The translations under genes were made by a program, and so were the position numbers. Below the pieces are notes generated by a model. The model worked only from the letters and a program-made list of their open reading frames with translations. It was not told the origin of the DNA and did no database searches. Positions 56,515-64,000 of a stretch of 64,000 nucleotides of DNA are shown here, in pieces. Location: NCBI GenBank assembly GCA_028869185.1, contig JAGWTA010000002.1:62001-126000 (forward strand), written 5' to 3'. The DNA comes from Hyphomicrobiales bacterium. GTDB lineage: Bacteria; Pseudomonadota; Alphaproteobacteria; Rhizobiales; Beijerinckiaceae. Positions within the stretch are counted from its first letter, which is position 1. Every line of letters starts with the position of its first letter.

Positions 56515-57018
56515 ATGCTTGCGCATCGTTTCGCCCTCGCTTTCGGATTGCTCTGCGGCCTTACGGCGACGCAGGCGCCCGAATACGCCCAGCAATATCG
56601 CCAGCGCCTCGGCGGCGCGCTGGACGAACTCAATCGCATCGTCGACGATTTCGCGCTGACTGCGGGAAAACAGGGCATGACGCCCGCCGAAGCCGCGCTC
56701 GGTCTCGAACATAACGGCGACCCGATCGCGCGCGACCGCGGCGCCGCCATGCTCGAAACGATGGCGCGGCGCGACCGTCTGGCCGAGCAGCAGGCCCGCA
56801 TGGCGCACGCGGGCTCTTTCGGCCGGCTCGGCGCTTTGGCGCAGGGTTTCGATCCACAGATCGCGCGCGGGGCCTGGAGCGCCTACGAACCGGCGATTCC
56901 CACGACGACGGAAGGCCTGACCGTGGGCGGCGCCGGCGCGCTCGCCGGTTATTTTTTCCTGCGCCTCATCGCCGCGCCCTTCGGCAGGCGCCGCAAACCT
57001 GCGAGCGCCCGCGCCTGA
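56515..57018 (+). CDS. DUF2937 family membrane protein
   Basis: A 167-residue protein with an N-terminal hydrophobic helix (MLAHRFALAFGLLCGLTATQ), the family pattern APEYAQQYRQRLGGALDEL, and a C-terminal transmembrane helix near GGAGALAGYFFLRLIAAPF. Function unknown. The ATG at 56515 agrees with other family members; the frame upstream (56482) contains a perfect TATAAT at 56490-56495, which argues for it being promoter. Confidence 0.8.
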   Translation: MLAHRFALAFGLLCGLTATQAPEYAQQYRQRLGGALDELNRIVDDFALTAGKQGMTPAEAALGLEHNGDPIARDRGAAMLETMARRDRLAEQQARMAHAGSFGRLGALAQGFDPQIARGAWSAYEPAIPTTTEGLTVGGAGALAGYFFLRLIAAPFGRRRKPASARA

Positions 57019-57034
57019 GCGCTGCAAGCGCCAG

Positions 57035-58024
57035 CTAGAGCGTGCCCTTCCACGGCGCCGGCGTCAGACGATAGCCATCGCCCTCTTTCTCGACATAGCC
57101 GGCCGCCGGAAAGGGATAGTGGAAACCCTGCACGAGCATTTTCTCGGCCACGGCCATGTCGAAGGACTTCCGCCGCGCGGCCTCCGCCATTTTGGGATCC
57201 ATGTCGAACATCGCATACCAGCCGGGATGGCGCAGGAAGAGTTCGGGCCGGTTTGTCAGATCGCTCGTCACCAGCAGCGCCGCATCGGCGGATGCGATCG
57301 TATAGGACACATGGCCCGGCGTATGGCCGTTCGTCTGAATCGGCGTGATGCCGGGAACGACGTCCCTGGCGCCGTCATACTGCGCAACCTTGCGCCCGAG
57401 CGCGTCGAAAACGCGCCGGACATTGGCGAAACCTGCCTTCTGTTGTTCCGGCGCGCGGCTCATGGCGCCATCGTCCATCCAGAACGCCCATTCCTTCGCC
57501 GGAACCAGTATTTCGGCATTGGCGAAGGCGGGCTTGCCGTCCGCCGTCAGCAGGCCGTTGATATGGTCTGCGTGGAAATGCGAAATCACGACCGCATCGA
57601 CCGCGCCACGATCGATCCCGGCGGCGCCGAGATTGTTGTGGAACTGCCCCGACGCGCCATTGGTCTTTTCGAGATTGCCGGGCCCGTAGCCGGTGTCGAT
57701 CACGACCAGCTTCGAACCGGTGTTCACAACGATCGGCGTAAACACGATCGTGATCTGGTCTGGCGCAAGATGCGCCTCTTCGAGCGCCTTGCTGACATCG
57801 GCCTTGGGAACATTGGTGACGAATTTGTCGCCAAGCGGAAAGCTCACCTGACCGTCCGTGACGGCGGTGATTTCCACTGCGCCCACCTTGTATCGATAAA
57901 AGCCCGGCGCTTGCCGCCCGGCTTGCGGCGCATAGGCCTGCGCCGGCGCTGCGCTCAGCCCGGCGGCCGATCCCACCGCCGCGCCACACGCGCCGACCAG
58001 CACGTCCCGTCGAGAATGCGTCAT
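57035..58024 (-). CDS. Tat-exported metallo-beta-lactamase-fold hydrolase
   Basis: A 329-residue protein with a Tat signal (SRRDVLVGACGAAVGSAAGL, cleavage after AQA). The fold is shown by VVNTGSKLVVIDTGYG, the zinc motif SHFHADHINGLL, NGHTPGHVSY and TSDLTNR. It resembles quorum-quenching lactonase-like and related periplasmic MBL proteins, but the substrate is not set. GGAGGGCAGG precedes the ATG. Divergent from the acyl-CoA synthetase gene. Confidence 0.9.
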   Translation of the reverse strand: MTHSRRDVLVGACGAAVGSAAGLSAAPAQAYAPQAGRQAPGFYRYKVGAVEITAVTDGQVSFPLGDKFVTNVPKADVSKALEEAHLAPDQITIVFTPIVVNTGSKLVVIDTGYGPGNLEKTNGASGQFHNNLGAAGIDRGAVDAVVISHFHADHINGLLTADGKPAFANAEILVPAKEWAFWMDDGAMSRAPEQQKAGFANVRRVFDALGRKVAQYDGARDVVPGITPIQTNGHTPGHVSYTIASADAALLVTSDLTNRPELFLRHPGWYAMFDMDPKMAEAARRKSFDMAVAEKMLVQGFHYPFPAAGYVEKEGDGYRLTPAPWKGTL

Positions 58025-58221
58025 CCTGCCCTCCGCCGTTCCTTCGCATCTGCGTTAGCCGCAGCGCGGTCGCTTTGAAGTTACGACGAAAGTCTGATCG
58101 ATGGAAATAGGCCTGATCATGGCCGCGGCGCGCGCCGCGCTTGCTTTGCCGCGCCGGCGCTGCGAATGTGCGCGGAACAAAAAGGTGCGCAAAGCGCCTG
58201 TGTGGGAGTGGGAGGGAAGCA

Positions 58222-60189
58222 TTGGCGAACGCAGGTCGCGCTTGCGACACGTTTCCAAAACTCATGCGCATGCATGCGGCCGAGCGGAGCGACCGTCCGG
58301 CGTTTCGTCACAAGGATCGTGGCGTGTGGCGCACGTGGAGCTGGCGCCAGGCCTATGACAACGTGCGCGGACTGGCCGAGGGATTGCGCGAGGCCGGCGT
58401 TGTCCATGGCGACAAGATCGCCATCGTGGGCGCAAACCGGCCGATGCTCTACTGGGCGGTGACTGCTGCGCAAATGCTGCGCGCTGTGCCCGTGCCCGTC
58501 TATGCCGACGCCGTGGCCGACGAAATGGCCTTCGTGCTCGAAAACGCCGATGTGAAAGTCGCAATCGCGCAGGATCAGGAGCAGGTCGACAAGCTGTTGT
58601 CGATCCGCGATCGCCTGCCGCATCTGACGCGCATTTACTACGACGAGGATCGCGGCCTTTCCGATTATGACCACACGGACCTGCAATCGCTGGAGAGCCT
58701 CATGGCCGCCGGCTCTGCGGCGTTGCAAAAGGACTCCGGCCTTGCGCGCGCGATGGACGCTTCCATCGATCACGGCGCCGCCGACGATGCATCCATCATG
58801 CTTTACACGTCGGGCACGACCGGTCGTTCGAAGGGCGTGGTTCTGGCCGCCGGGCGCTCGGTGGCCGCAGCGCGCGACACCGTCGCTTTCGATCATCTGA
58901 ACGACCAGGATTCGCAGCTCGCCTATCTTCCGCTCGCCTGGGTCGGCGACCATTACATGAACTACGCGCAGGCCTATGTCGCGGGATCATGCATCTGCTG
59001 CCCCGAAGGCCCCGACACCGTGCAGGATGATTTGCGCGAAATCGGCCCGAGCTTTTATTTCGCACCCCCGCGCGTTTTCGAATCGATGCTGACGCGCGTG
59101 ACGATCCGCATGGAGGACGCGGGCGCGCTCAAGAAGAAGATGTTCGATCATTTCATCGCGCACGCGCGCCGCTGGGGCGAGAGCATTCTCAATCGGCAGC
59201 CCGTGCCGCTCGCCGCGCGCCTGCATTACGCGCTCGGCGAAGCGCTGGTGTACGGCCCGCTGAAAAACGTGCTCGGCTTTTCCAACATCCGCGTCGCCTA
59301 TACCGCGGGCGAGGCGATCGGCGCCGATCTGTTTTCCTTCTACCGCTCCATCGGCCTCAACCTGAAGCAGCTCTACGGCCAGACGGAGGCTTTTCTTTAT
59401 GTGACGGCCCATCCCGACGGCGCAATCCGCGCCGAAACGGTTGGCCTGCCTGCGCCCAATGTGCATATACGCATCGCCGACGACGGCGAGGTGCAGTTCA
59501 AGTCGCCGGGCCAGTTCCTGCACTATTACAAGGAAGCCGAAAAAACCGCCGAAACGCTGACCGAAGACGGTTACGTGAAAACCGGCGACGCAGGCTTTTT
59601 CGAGGAAGACGGGCAGCTGCGCATTCTCGACCGCGCCAAGGACGTCGGCAAACTCGCCAATGGCGTGATTTTCGCGCCGAAATATATCGAGAACAAACTG
59701 AAATTCTTCCCTAATATCAAGGAAGCTGTCGCCTTCGGCGATCAGAAGGACTTCGTCACGGCGATGCTCAACATCGAATTGACCGCCGTCGGCAACTGGG
59801 CCGAACGCAACGGCGTTTCCTACGCATCCTATCAGGAGCTGGCGGGCCACCCGCGCGTCTATGAACTCATCAAGGGCCATGTCGACGAGGTGAACGCCGC
59901 TTTGGCGCGCGAGCCGCGCATGGCGGGCGCGCAGATCAGCCGCTTCCTCATCCTGCCCAAGGAGCTGGACGCGGACGATGGCGAATTGACGCGCACGCAG
60001 AAGGTGCGCCGCAGCTTCATCGCCGAACGCTATGCGCCGCTGGCCGCCGGCCTCTACGACGGATCGGAAATCGCCGACATTTCCACTGAAGTCACATTCG
60101 AGGATGGCCGCAAGGGCGTCATCTCCGGACGCGTGCGCATCGCAGATCTTTCGCCGCACGCACCCGCATCGAAGGAACGCGCGGCATGA
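58222..60189 (+). CDS. Long-chain acyl-CoA synthetase (AMP-forming)
   Basis: A 655-residue adenylate-forming enzyme activating a carboxylic acid to its CoA thioester. Motifs: LYTSGTTGRSKGVVL (A3), YGQTEAFLY (A5), YVKTGDAGFFEEDGQLRI (A7), LDRAKDVGKLANG (A8) and a possible catalytic lysine in TRTQKVRRSF. The strongest start is a TTG at 58222 with GGAGGG five bases upstream; the ATG at 58264 is a later alternative. Its stop overlaps livG by four bases, so the synthetase and importer are co-expressed. The acid is unknown (fatty, aromatic or branched). Confidence 0.9.
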   Translation: MANAGRACDTFPKLMRMHAAERSDRPAFRHKDRGVWRTWSWRQAYDNVRGLAEGLREAGVVHGDKIAIVGANRPMLYWAVTAAQMLRAVPVPVYADAVADEMAFVLENADVKVAIAQDQEQVDKLLSIRDRLPHLTRIYYDEDRGLSDYDHTDLQSLESLMAAGSAALQKDSGLARAMDASIDHGAADDASIMLYTSGTTGRSKGVVLAAGRSVAAARDTVAFDHLNDQDSQLAYLPLAWVGDHYMNYAQAYVAGSCICCPEGPDTVQDDLREIGPSFYFAPPRVFESMLTRVTIRMEDAGALKKKMFDHFIAHARRWGESILNRQPVPLAARLHYALGEALVYGPLKNVLGFSNIRVAYTAGEAIGADLFSFYRSIGLNLKQLYGQTEAFLYVTAHPDGAIRAETVGLPAPNVHIRIADDGEVQFKSPGQFLHYYKEAEKTAETLTEDGYVKTGDAGFFEEDGQLRILDRAKDVGKLANGVIFAPKYIENKLKFFPNIKEAVAFGDQKDFVTAMLNIELTAVGNWAERNGVSYASYQELAGHPRVYELIKGHVDEVNAALAREPRMAGAQISRFLILPKELDADDGELTRTQKVRRSFIAERYAPLAAGLYDGSEIADISTEVTFEDGRKGVISGRVRIADLSPHAPASKERAA

Positions 60190-60962
60190 GCGAGCGCGAA
60201 ACGCTTTTGTCCGTCAGCAACGTCTCGCTGTCCTTCGGCGGCGTGAAGGCGATCAGCGACGTCTCCTTCAACATCGCCAAAGGCGAAATCCGCGCGATCA
60301 TCGGTCCGAACGGCGCCGGCAAGACATCGATGCTCAACGTCATCAACGGCTTTTATCATCCCCAGCAAGGTCAGATTTCCTTTAACGGCGTCATGCGCAA
60401 GCGCATGAAGCCCTATGAGGCTGCAAGCCAGGGCATCGCGCGCACATTCCAGAACGTCGCGCTCTTCAAGGGCATGTCGACGCTCGACAATATTCTGGCT
60501 GGGCGCGCGCTGAAGATGCACAAAAGCTTTTTCTGGCAGATGTTTCGCTACGGCCCCGCGCTCGACGAGGAAATCGAACACCGCAAATTCTGCGAGGAAA
60601 TCATCGATTTTCTGGAGATCGAACACATCCGCAAGGCGCCGGTCGGCTCGCTGCCCTACGGCCTGCAAAAGCGCGTCGAGCTTGGCCGCGCTCTGGCGAT
60701 GGAGCCGACCTTGCTGCTTCTCGACGAGCCGATGGCCGGCATGAATCTGGAAGAAAAGCAGGACATGAGCCGCTTCATCATCGACGTGAACCAGCATTAC
60801 GGAACGACCGTCGCGCTGATCGAACACGACATAGGCGTCGTCATGGACCTGTCGGACCGGATCGTCGTGCTCGAATACGGTCACAAGATCGCCGACGGCA
60901 CGCCGGACGAGGTGAAGAGCGACCAGAAGGTGATCGACGCATATCTGGGAGTGGCGCATTGA
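60186..60962 (+). CDS. livG: Branched-chain-type ABC transporter ATPase LivG
   Basis: A 258-residue ABC ATPase. Walker A GPNGAGKT at 40-47, signature LPYGLQKRVELGRAL in place of LSGGQ (common for LivG), Walker B LLLLDEPMAG, H-loop VALIEHDIGVV. The HAAT-type transporter includes LivH and LivM as membrane parts. The second ATPase (LivF) is not in this window. Confidence 0.95.
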   Translation: MSERETLLSVSNVSLSFGGVKAISDVSFNIAKGEIRAIIGPNGAGKTSMLNVINGFYHPQQGQISFNGVMRKRMKPYEAASQGIARTFQNVALFKGMSTLDNILAGRALKMHKSFFWQMFRYGPALDEEIEHRKFCEEIIDFLEIEHIRKAPVGSLPYGLQKRVELGRALAMEPTLLLLDEPMAGMNLEEKQDMSRFIIDVNQHYGTTVALIEHDIGVVMDLSDRIVVLEYGHKIADGTPDEVKSDQKVIDAYLGVAH

Positions 60963-61032
60963 TGGAGAGATTTGCGGCAGTTCGTCCGCGCGCACCCCTC
61001 GTCCGCTGCGCGGGCGACGAGAGGAGCGCCGC

Positions 61033-61992
61033 ATGATGCACCTCCTCTACCAGATCTTCATCGATCCCTTCGTGCAGATGGCGGGCGCGCCGGACCTGCT
61101 CGTGCAGACCCTGTGGGAGGGCTTCGTCGGCGGCATGCTTTATGCGTTGATCGCCCTCGGTTTCGTTCTGATCTTCAAGGCGTCCGGCGTGTTCAATTTC
61201 GCGCAGGGCATCATGATGGTGTTCGCCGCGCTGACGATGGTCGGCCTTTACGAGAAAGGCGTGCCAGCGCCGCTGGCGCTGCTTCTGGCCATCGGCGTCA
61301 TGTATCTGCTGGCTGTTGCGGTGGAGCGCCTGATCTTGCGTCCGCTGGTCAATCAGCCCGATATCATGCTGTTCATGGCGACATTCGGCCTGACGTATGT
61401 GCTGATCGGCGTTGGCGAACTGATATTCGGCGGCAGCCCGAAAGAAGTGCCGACCGCGCAACTCGGCCTGCCGAAAGGCGCCTACGACATTCACGCCTTT
61501 GGCGGCCTGGTGTCGTTGCAGAAAATCGACATAGCGGCGGCGCTGATCGCCTCGATCATGGTCGCCGCCCTCGCCGTCTTTTTCCAGAAGACGCGGATCG
61601 GGCGCGCGCTGCGCGCTGTCGCGGACGATCATCAGGCCGCGCTTTCGGTCGGCATTTCGCTCAACCAGATCTGGGTCATCGTCTGGTTCACCGCGGGCGT
61701 GGTCGCGCTGGCGACCGGCATTATGTGGGGCGCGCGTTCTGACGTTTCCTTCTCCTTGCAGGTCATCGCGCTGAAGGCGCTGCCCGTGCTCATTCTGGGC
61801 GGCTTCACATCCGTGCCGGGCGCCATCGTCGGCGGCCTCATCATCGGCATCGGCGAAAAGCTCGGCGAATTCTACTGGGGGCCGCTCGTCGGCGGCGGCA
61901 TCGACAGCTGGCTGGCTTACGCCATCGCCCTCGCCTTCTTGCTGTTCAAGCCGGAAGGCCTGTTCGGCGAAAAGATCATCGAACGCATCTGA
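61033..61992 (+). CDS. livH: Branched-chain-type ABC transporter permease LivH
   Basis: A 319-residue permease with about eight transmembrane helices; typical LIALGFVLIFKASGVFNFAQ and AVADDHQAALSVGISLNQIW. GAGAGGAGC precedes two adjacent ATG codons. The 70-base gap from livG has no clear terminator, so co-transcription is likely. Confidence 0.93.
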   Translation: MMHLLYQIFIDPFVQMAGAPDLLVQTLWEGFVGGMLYALIALGFVLIFKASGVFNFAQGIMMVFAALTMVGLYEKGVPAPLALLLAIGVMYLLAVAVERLILRPLVNQPDIMLFMATFGLTYVLIGVGELIFGGSPKEVPTAQLGLPKGAYDIHAFGGLVSLQKIDIAAALIASIMVAALAVFFQKTRIGRALRAVADDHQAALSVGISLNQIWVIVWFTAGVVALATGIMWGARSDVSFSLQVIALKALPVLILGGFTSVPGAIVGGLIIGIGEKLGEFYWGPLVGGGIDSWLAYAIALAFLLFKPEGLFGEKIIERI

Positions 61993-61999
61993 GGCGCCC

Positions 62000-63076
62000 G
62001 TGTTTTACCGCGAAGTCGGACAATTCAAGACCAATTACGCAGCCGATCAGGCGATCTTTCCCATTCGGCAGGATCGCATCGGCCTTGCGCTGATCCTGCT
62101 CGTCGCCTTCATCGTCATTCCGCTATTCGGCGGCGAGTTTCTGATCGCCTCCGTGATGATCCCCTTTCTGGTGCTGGCGCTCGCCGCCATCGGCCTCAAC
62201 ATCCTTGTCGGCTACACCGGCCTGATCTCGCTCGGCGCAGCCGCGTTCATGGGCGTCGGCGCCTACGCCTGTTACAAGCTCTCGACGATTTTCCCCGAAG
62301 TGAACATCGTCGTCTGGATTGTCGCGTCCGGATTTGTATCGGCGGCCGTCGGCGTGCTTTTTGGCCTGCCCAGCCTGCGCATCAAGGGCTTTTACCTCGC
62401 CATTGCGACGCTCGCCGCGCAATTCTTCTTGCAATGGTGTTTTCAGCGCGTGCCCTGGCTCTACAATTACAACACGTCCGGCGCCATCGAAGTGCCGACC
62501 CATACGCTGTTCGGCGTGCCTGTCACGGGCGCCTCTGCGACGCCCGTGACGCGTTATTACGTCGTCCTGACGATTGTCGTGGGCATGACGTGGGTCGCCG
62601 CCAATCTCGTTCACGGACGCATAGGCCGCAACTGGATGGCGGTGCGCGACATGGACATCGCCGCGCAGCTGATGGGCATCCGCCTGCTGCCTGCAAAGCT
62701 TCTGGCTTTCGCTGTATCGTCCTTCTATGTCGGGGTCGCCGGCGCGCTGATGGTCTTCATGTGGCTCGGCGCCGCCGAACCGGAAGCCTTCAACATCAAT
62801 CAGTCCTTCATTCTGCTGTTCATGGTCATCATCGGAGGCCTTGGCAGTCTGATCGGTTCCTTTTTGGGCGCCGCGCTCATCCATATCCTGCCGATCATCG
62901 TGCGCATGGTTCCCGACGCGCTCGGCATACCCATCGGCGCAGCGACGGTCGAACATCTGACTTTCATCATCACCGGCGCGATGATTATCTTCTTTCTCGT
63001 CGTCGAGCCGCATGGACTGGCGCGGCTCTGGGCGATCGCCAAGCAGAAGCTGCGCGTCTGGCCGTTTCCATACTGA
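62000..63076 (+). CDS. livM: Branched-chain-type ABC transporter permease LivM
   Basis: A 358-residue permease with LNILVGYTGLISLGAAAFMG, AVRDMDIAAQLMGIRLLPAK and GGLGSLIGSFLGAALIHILP. The GTG at 62000 has GAGGCG upstream and starts eight bases after the livH stop. Confidence 0.94.
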   Translation: MFYREVGQFKTNYAADQAIFPIRQDRIGLALILLVAFIVIPLFGGEFLIASVMIPFLVLALAAIGLNILVGYTGLISLGAAAFMGVGAYACYKLSTIFPEVNIVVWIVASGFVSAAVGVLFGLPSLRIKGFYLAIATLAAQFFLQWCFQRVPWLYNYNTSGAIEVPTHTLFGVPVTGASATPVTRYYVVLTIVVGMTWVAANLVHGRIGRNWMAVRDMDIAAQLMGIRLLPAKLLAFAVSSFYVGVAGALMVFMWLGAAEPEAFNINQSFILLFMVIIGGLGSLIGSFLGAALIHILPIIVRMVPDALGIPIGAATVEHLTFIITGAMIIFFLVVEPHGLARLWAIAKQKLRVWPFPY

Positions 63077-63100
63077 AGCATTCAAGTGGGAGGAAAAACA

Positions 63101-64000
63101 ATGCTACGTAAAACCCTGTTCGCCATGCTGGCGACGACGACGCTGGCGGCGCCCGCGGCGGTCCGGGCCGAAGATTCGATCTTCGTGCCGCTGTTCACCT
63201 ATCGCACCGGCGCCTTCGGCGGCTCGGGCACGCCGATCGCCGACGGCATGCACGATTACCTCTCGATGCTGAACGAGCGCGACGGTGGCATCGGCGGCGT
63301 CAAGCTCGCAATCGAGGAATGCGAGACGGGCTACGACACCAAGAAGGGGCTCGAATGCTACGAAGCGGTGAAGCCGAAGGGCCCGGTCGTAGTGAACCCC
63401 TGGTCGACCGGCATCACGCTTTCGCTGATCCCGAAAGCGGCTGTCGATAAAATCCCGATCCTGTCGATGGCCTACGGCCTCTCGGCTTCCGCGCAGGGCG
63501 ACACGTTTCCCTGGGTCTTCAATCCGCCGGACACCTACTGGGACGGCATGTCGATGATCCTGAAATACATCGGCGCGCAGGCGGGCGGTCTCGACAAGCT
63601 CAAGGGCAAGAAGATCGGCTACATCTATCTCGACGCGGGCTTCGGCAAGGAACCGCTGCCCTTCCTCGACCAGCTCGCCAAGGATTACGGTTTCGAGACG
63701 AAACTTTATCCCGTCGCCGCTGCTGAAATGCAGAACCAGTCGGCGCAATGGCTTAATGTGCGTCGCGACCGGCCCGATTACATGATCATGTATGGGTGGG
63801 GCGCGCTGCAGCCGACCGCGATCAAGGAAGCCGTCAAGATCGGCTACCCGATGGAGAAGTTCATTTCCATCTGGTGGCCGAGCGAGGCCGACGCCAAGGG
63901 CGCCGGCGAAGGCGCGGTGGGCTTCAAGACGCTTAACTGGCACGCCGCCAACGCGGACTTCCCGGTCATCAAGGACATCCAGAAGCTCGTCGTCGAAAAG
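63101..64000 (+). CDS. ABC transporter substrate-binding protein, partial
   Basis: The first 300 codons of a HAAT-type binding protein; it runs off the window end. Signal peptide (LRKTLFAMLATTTLAAPAAV, cleavage after VRA), then a Leu/Ile/Val-binding-protein fold (GAFGGSGTPIADGMHDYL, GVKLAIEECETGYDTKKGLE, KKIGYIYLDAGFGKEPL). GGGAGG precedes the ATG at 63101. Given the co-encoded synthetase, its ligand is probably a carboxylic acid rather than leucine. Confidence 0.92.
   Translation, partial: MLRKTLFAMLATTTLAAPAAVRAEDSIFVPLFTYRTGAFGGSGTPIADGMHDYLSMLNERDGGIGGVKLAIEECETGYDTKKGLECYEAVKPKGPVVVNPWSTGITLSLIPKAAVDKIPILSMAYGLSASAQGDTFPWVFNPPDTYWDGMSMILKYIGAQAGGLDKLKGKKIGYIYLDAGFGKEPLPFLDQLAKDYGFETKLYPVAAAEMQNQSAQWLNVRRDRPDYMIMYGWGALQPTAIKEAVKIGYPMEKFISIWWPSEADAKGAGEGAVGFKTLNWHAANADFPVIKDIQKLVVEK

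Overview
The window is GC-rich, densely coded alphaproteobacterial chromosome. CtrA, ChpT, a SciP/DUF1153 protein, EipA/DUF1134, DUF992, DUF2852, DUF2937, an extensin-like lipoprotein and several porin-like barrels point to Hyphomicrobiales (Rhizobiales), perhaps near Beijerinckiaceae/Methylocystaceae; the genus cannot be fixed from the sequence alone. No phage, insertion sequence or CRISPR array is visible. Most genes have recognisable Shine-Dalgarno sites, and several starts are TTG or GTG.

Layout. 0.5-10.4 kb: uvrB, a secreted DUF1800/DUF1501 pair, DUF2852, an EF-G-like GTPase, DUF992 and an aspartate aminotransferase. 10.7-20 kb: small membrane and unknown proteins, an extensin-like lipoprotein, a cytochrome P450, a Kir-type potassium channel, a membrane-anchored glutamate-synthase-like protein, and a TetR-EmrA-EmrB efflux unit with two matching operators. 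20-22.6 kb: a membrane-anchored coiled-coil protein, eipA and cysQ.

22.8-31.8 kb is a signalling and cell-cycle island. chpT is followed by a tightly overlapping cheA(hybrid)-cheW-cheY-cheB-cheR operon, then convergent ctrA, fliJ, a YbhN-type membrane protein and sciP. Thus the phosphotransferase that feeds CtrA, CtrA itself and its inhibitor lie within 9 kb, together with a chemotaxis-type array that has no receptor gene. TTAA-N7-TTAA CtrA-type boxes, two of them perfect, stand before envelope genes elsewhere in the window (two outer-membrane barrels), with weaker ones before sciP, eipA and in the tolQ/outer-membrane-barrel intergenic region. This suggests that part of the window belongs to one regulon.

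32-36.4 kb: a tRNA with CAT anticodon, a fused monohaem cytochrome-porin of Cyc2 type divergent from a Tat-exported high-potential iron-sulfur protein, a universal stress protein and a GntR regulator. The cytochrome-porin/HiPIP pair is the strongest candidate for an unusual system: an electron path across the outer membrane. 36.4-51.5 kb is envelope biology: two barrels, glmM, tilS, and a tol-pal cluster (tolQRAB, pal, cpoB) split by an opposite-strand FTR1 iron permease and by a GDSL-esterase autotransporter. ftsH, often found between tilS and glmM, is absent here. 51.5-58 kb: galU, a palindromic repeat, trpB2, galE, cutA, hemH, DUF2937 and a Tat-exported metallo-beta-lactamase-fold protein. 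58.2-64 kb: an acyl-CoA synthetase translationally coupled to a branched-chain-type ABC importer (livG, livH, livM and a substrate-binding protein cut by the window end), probably taking up and activating a carboxylic acid.
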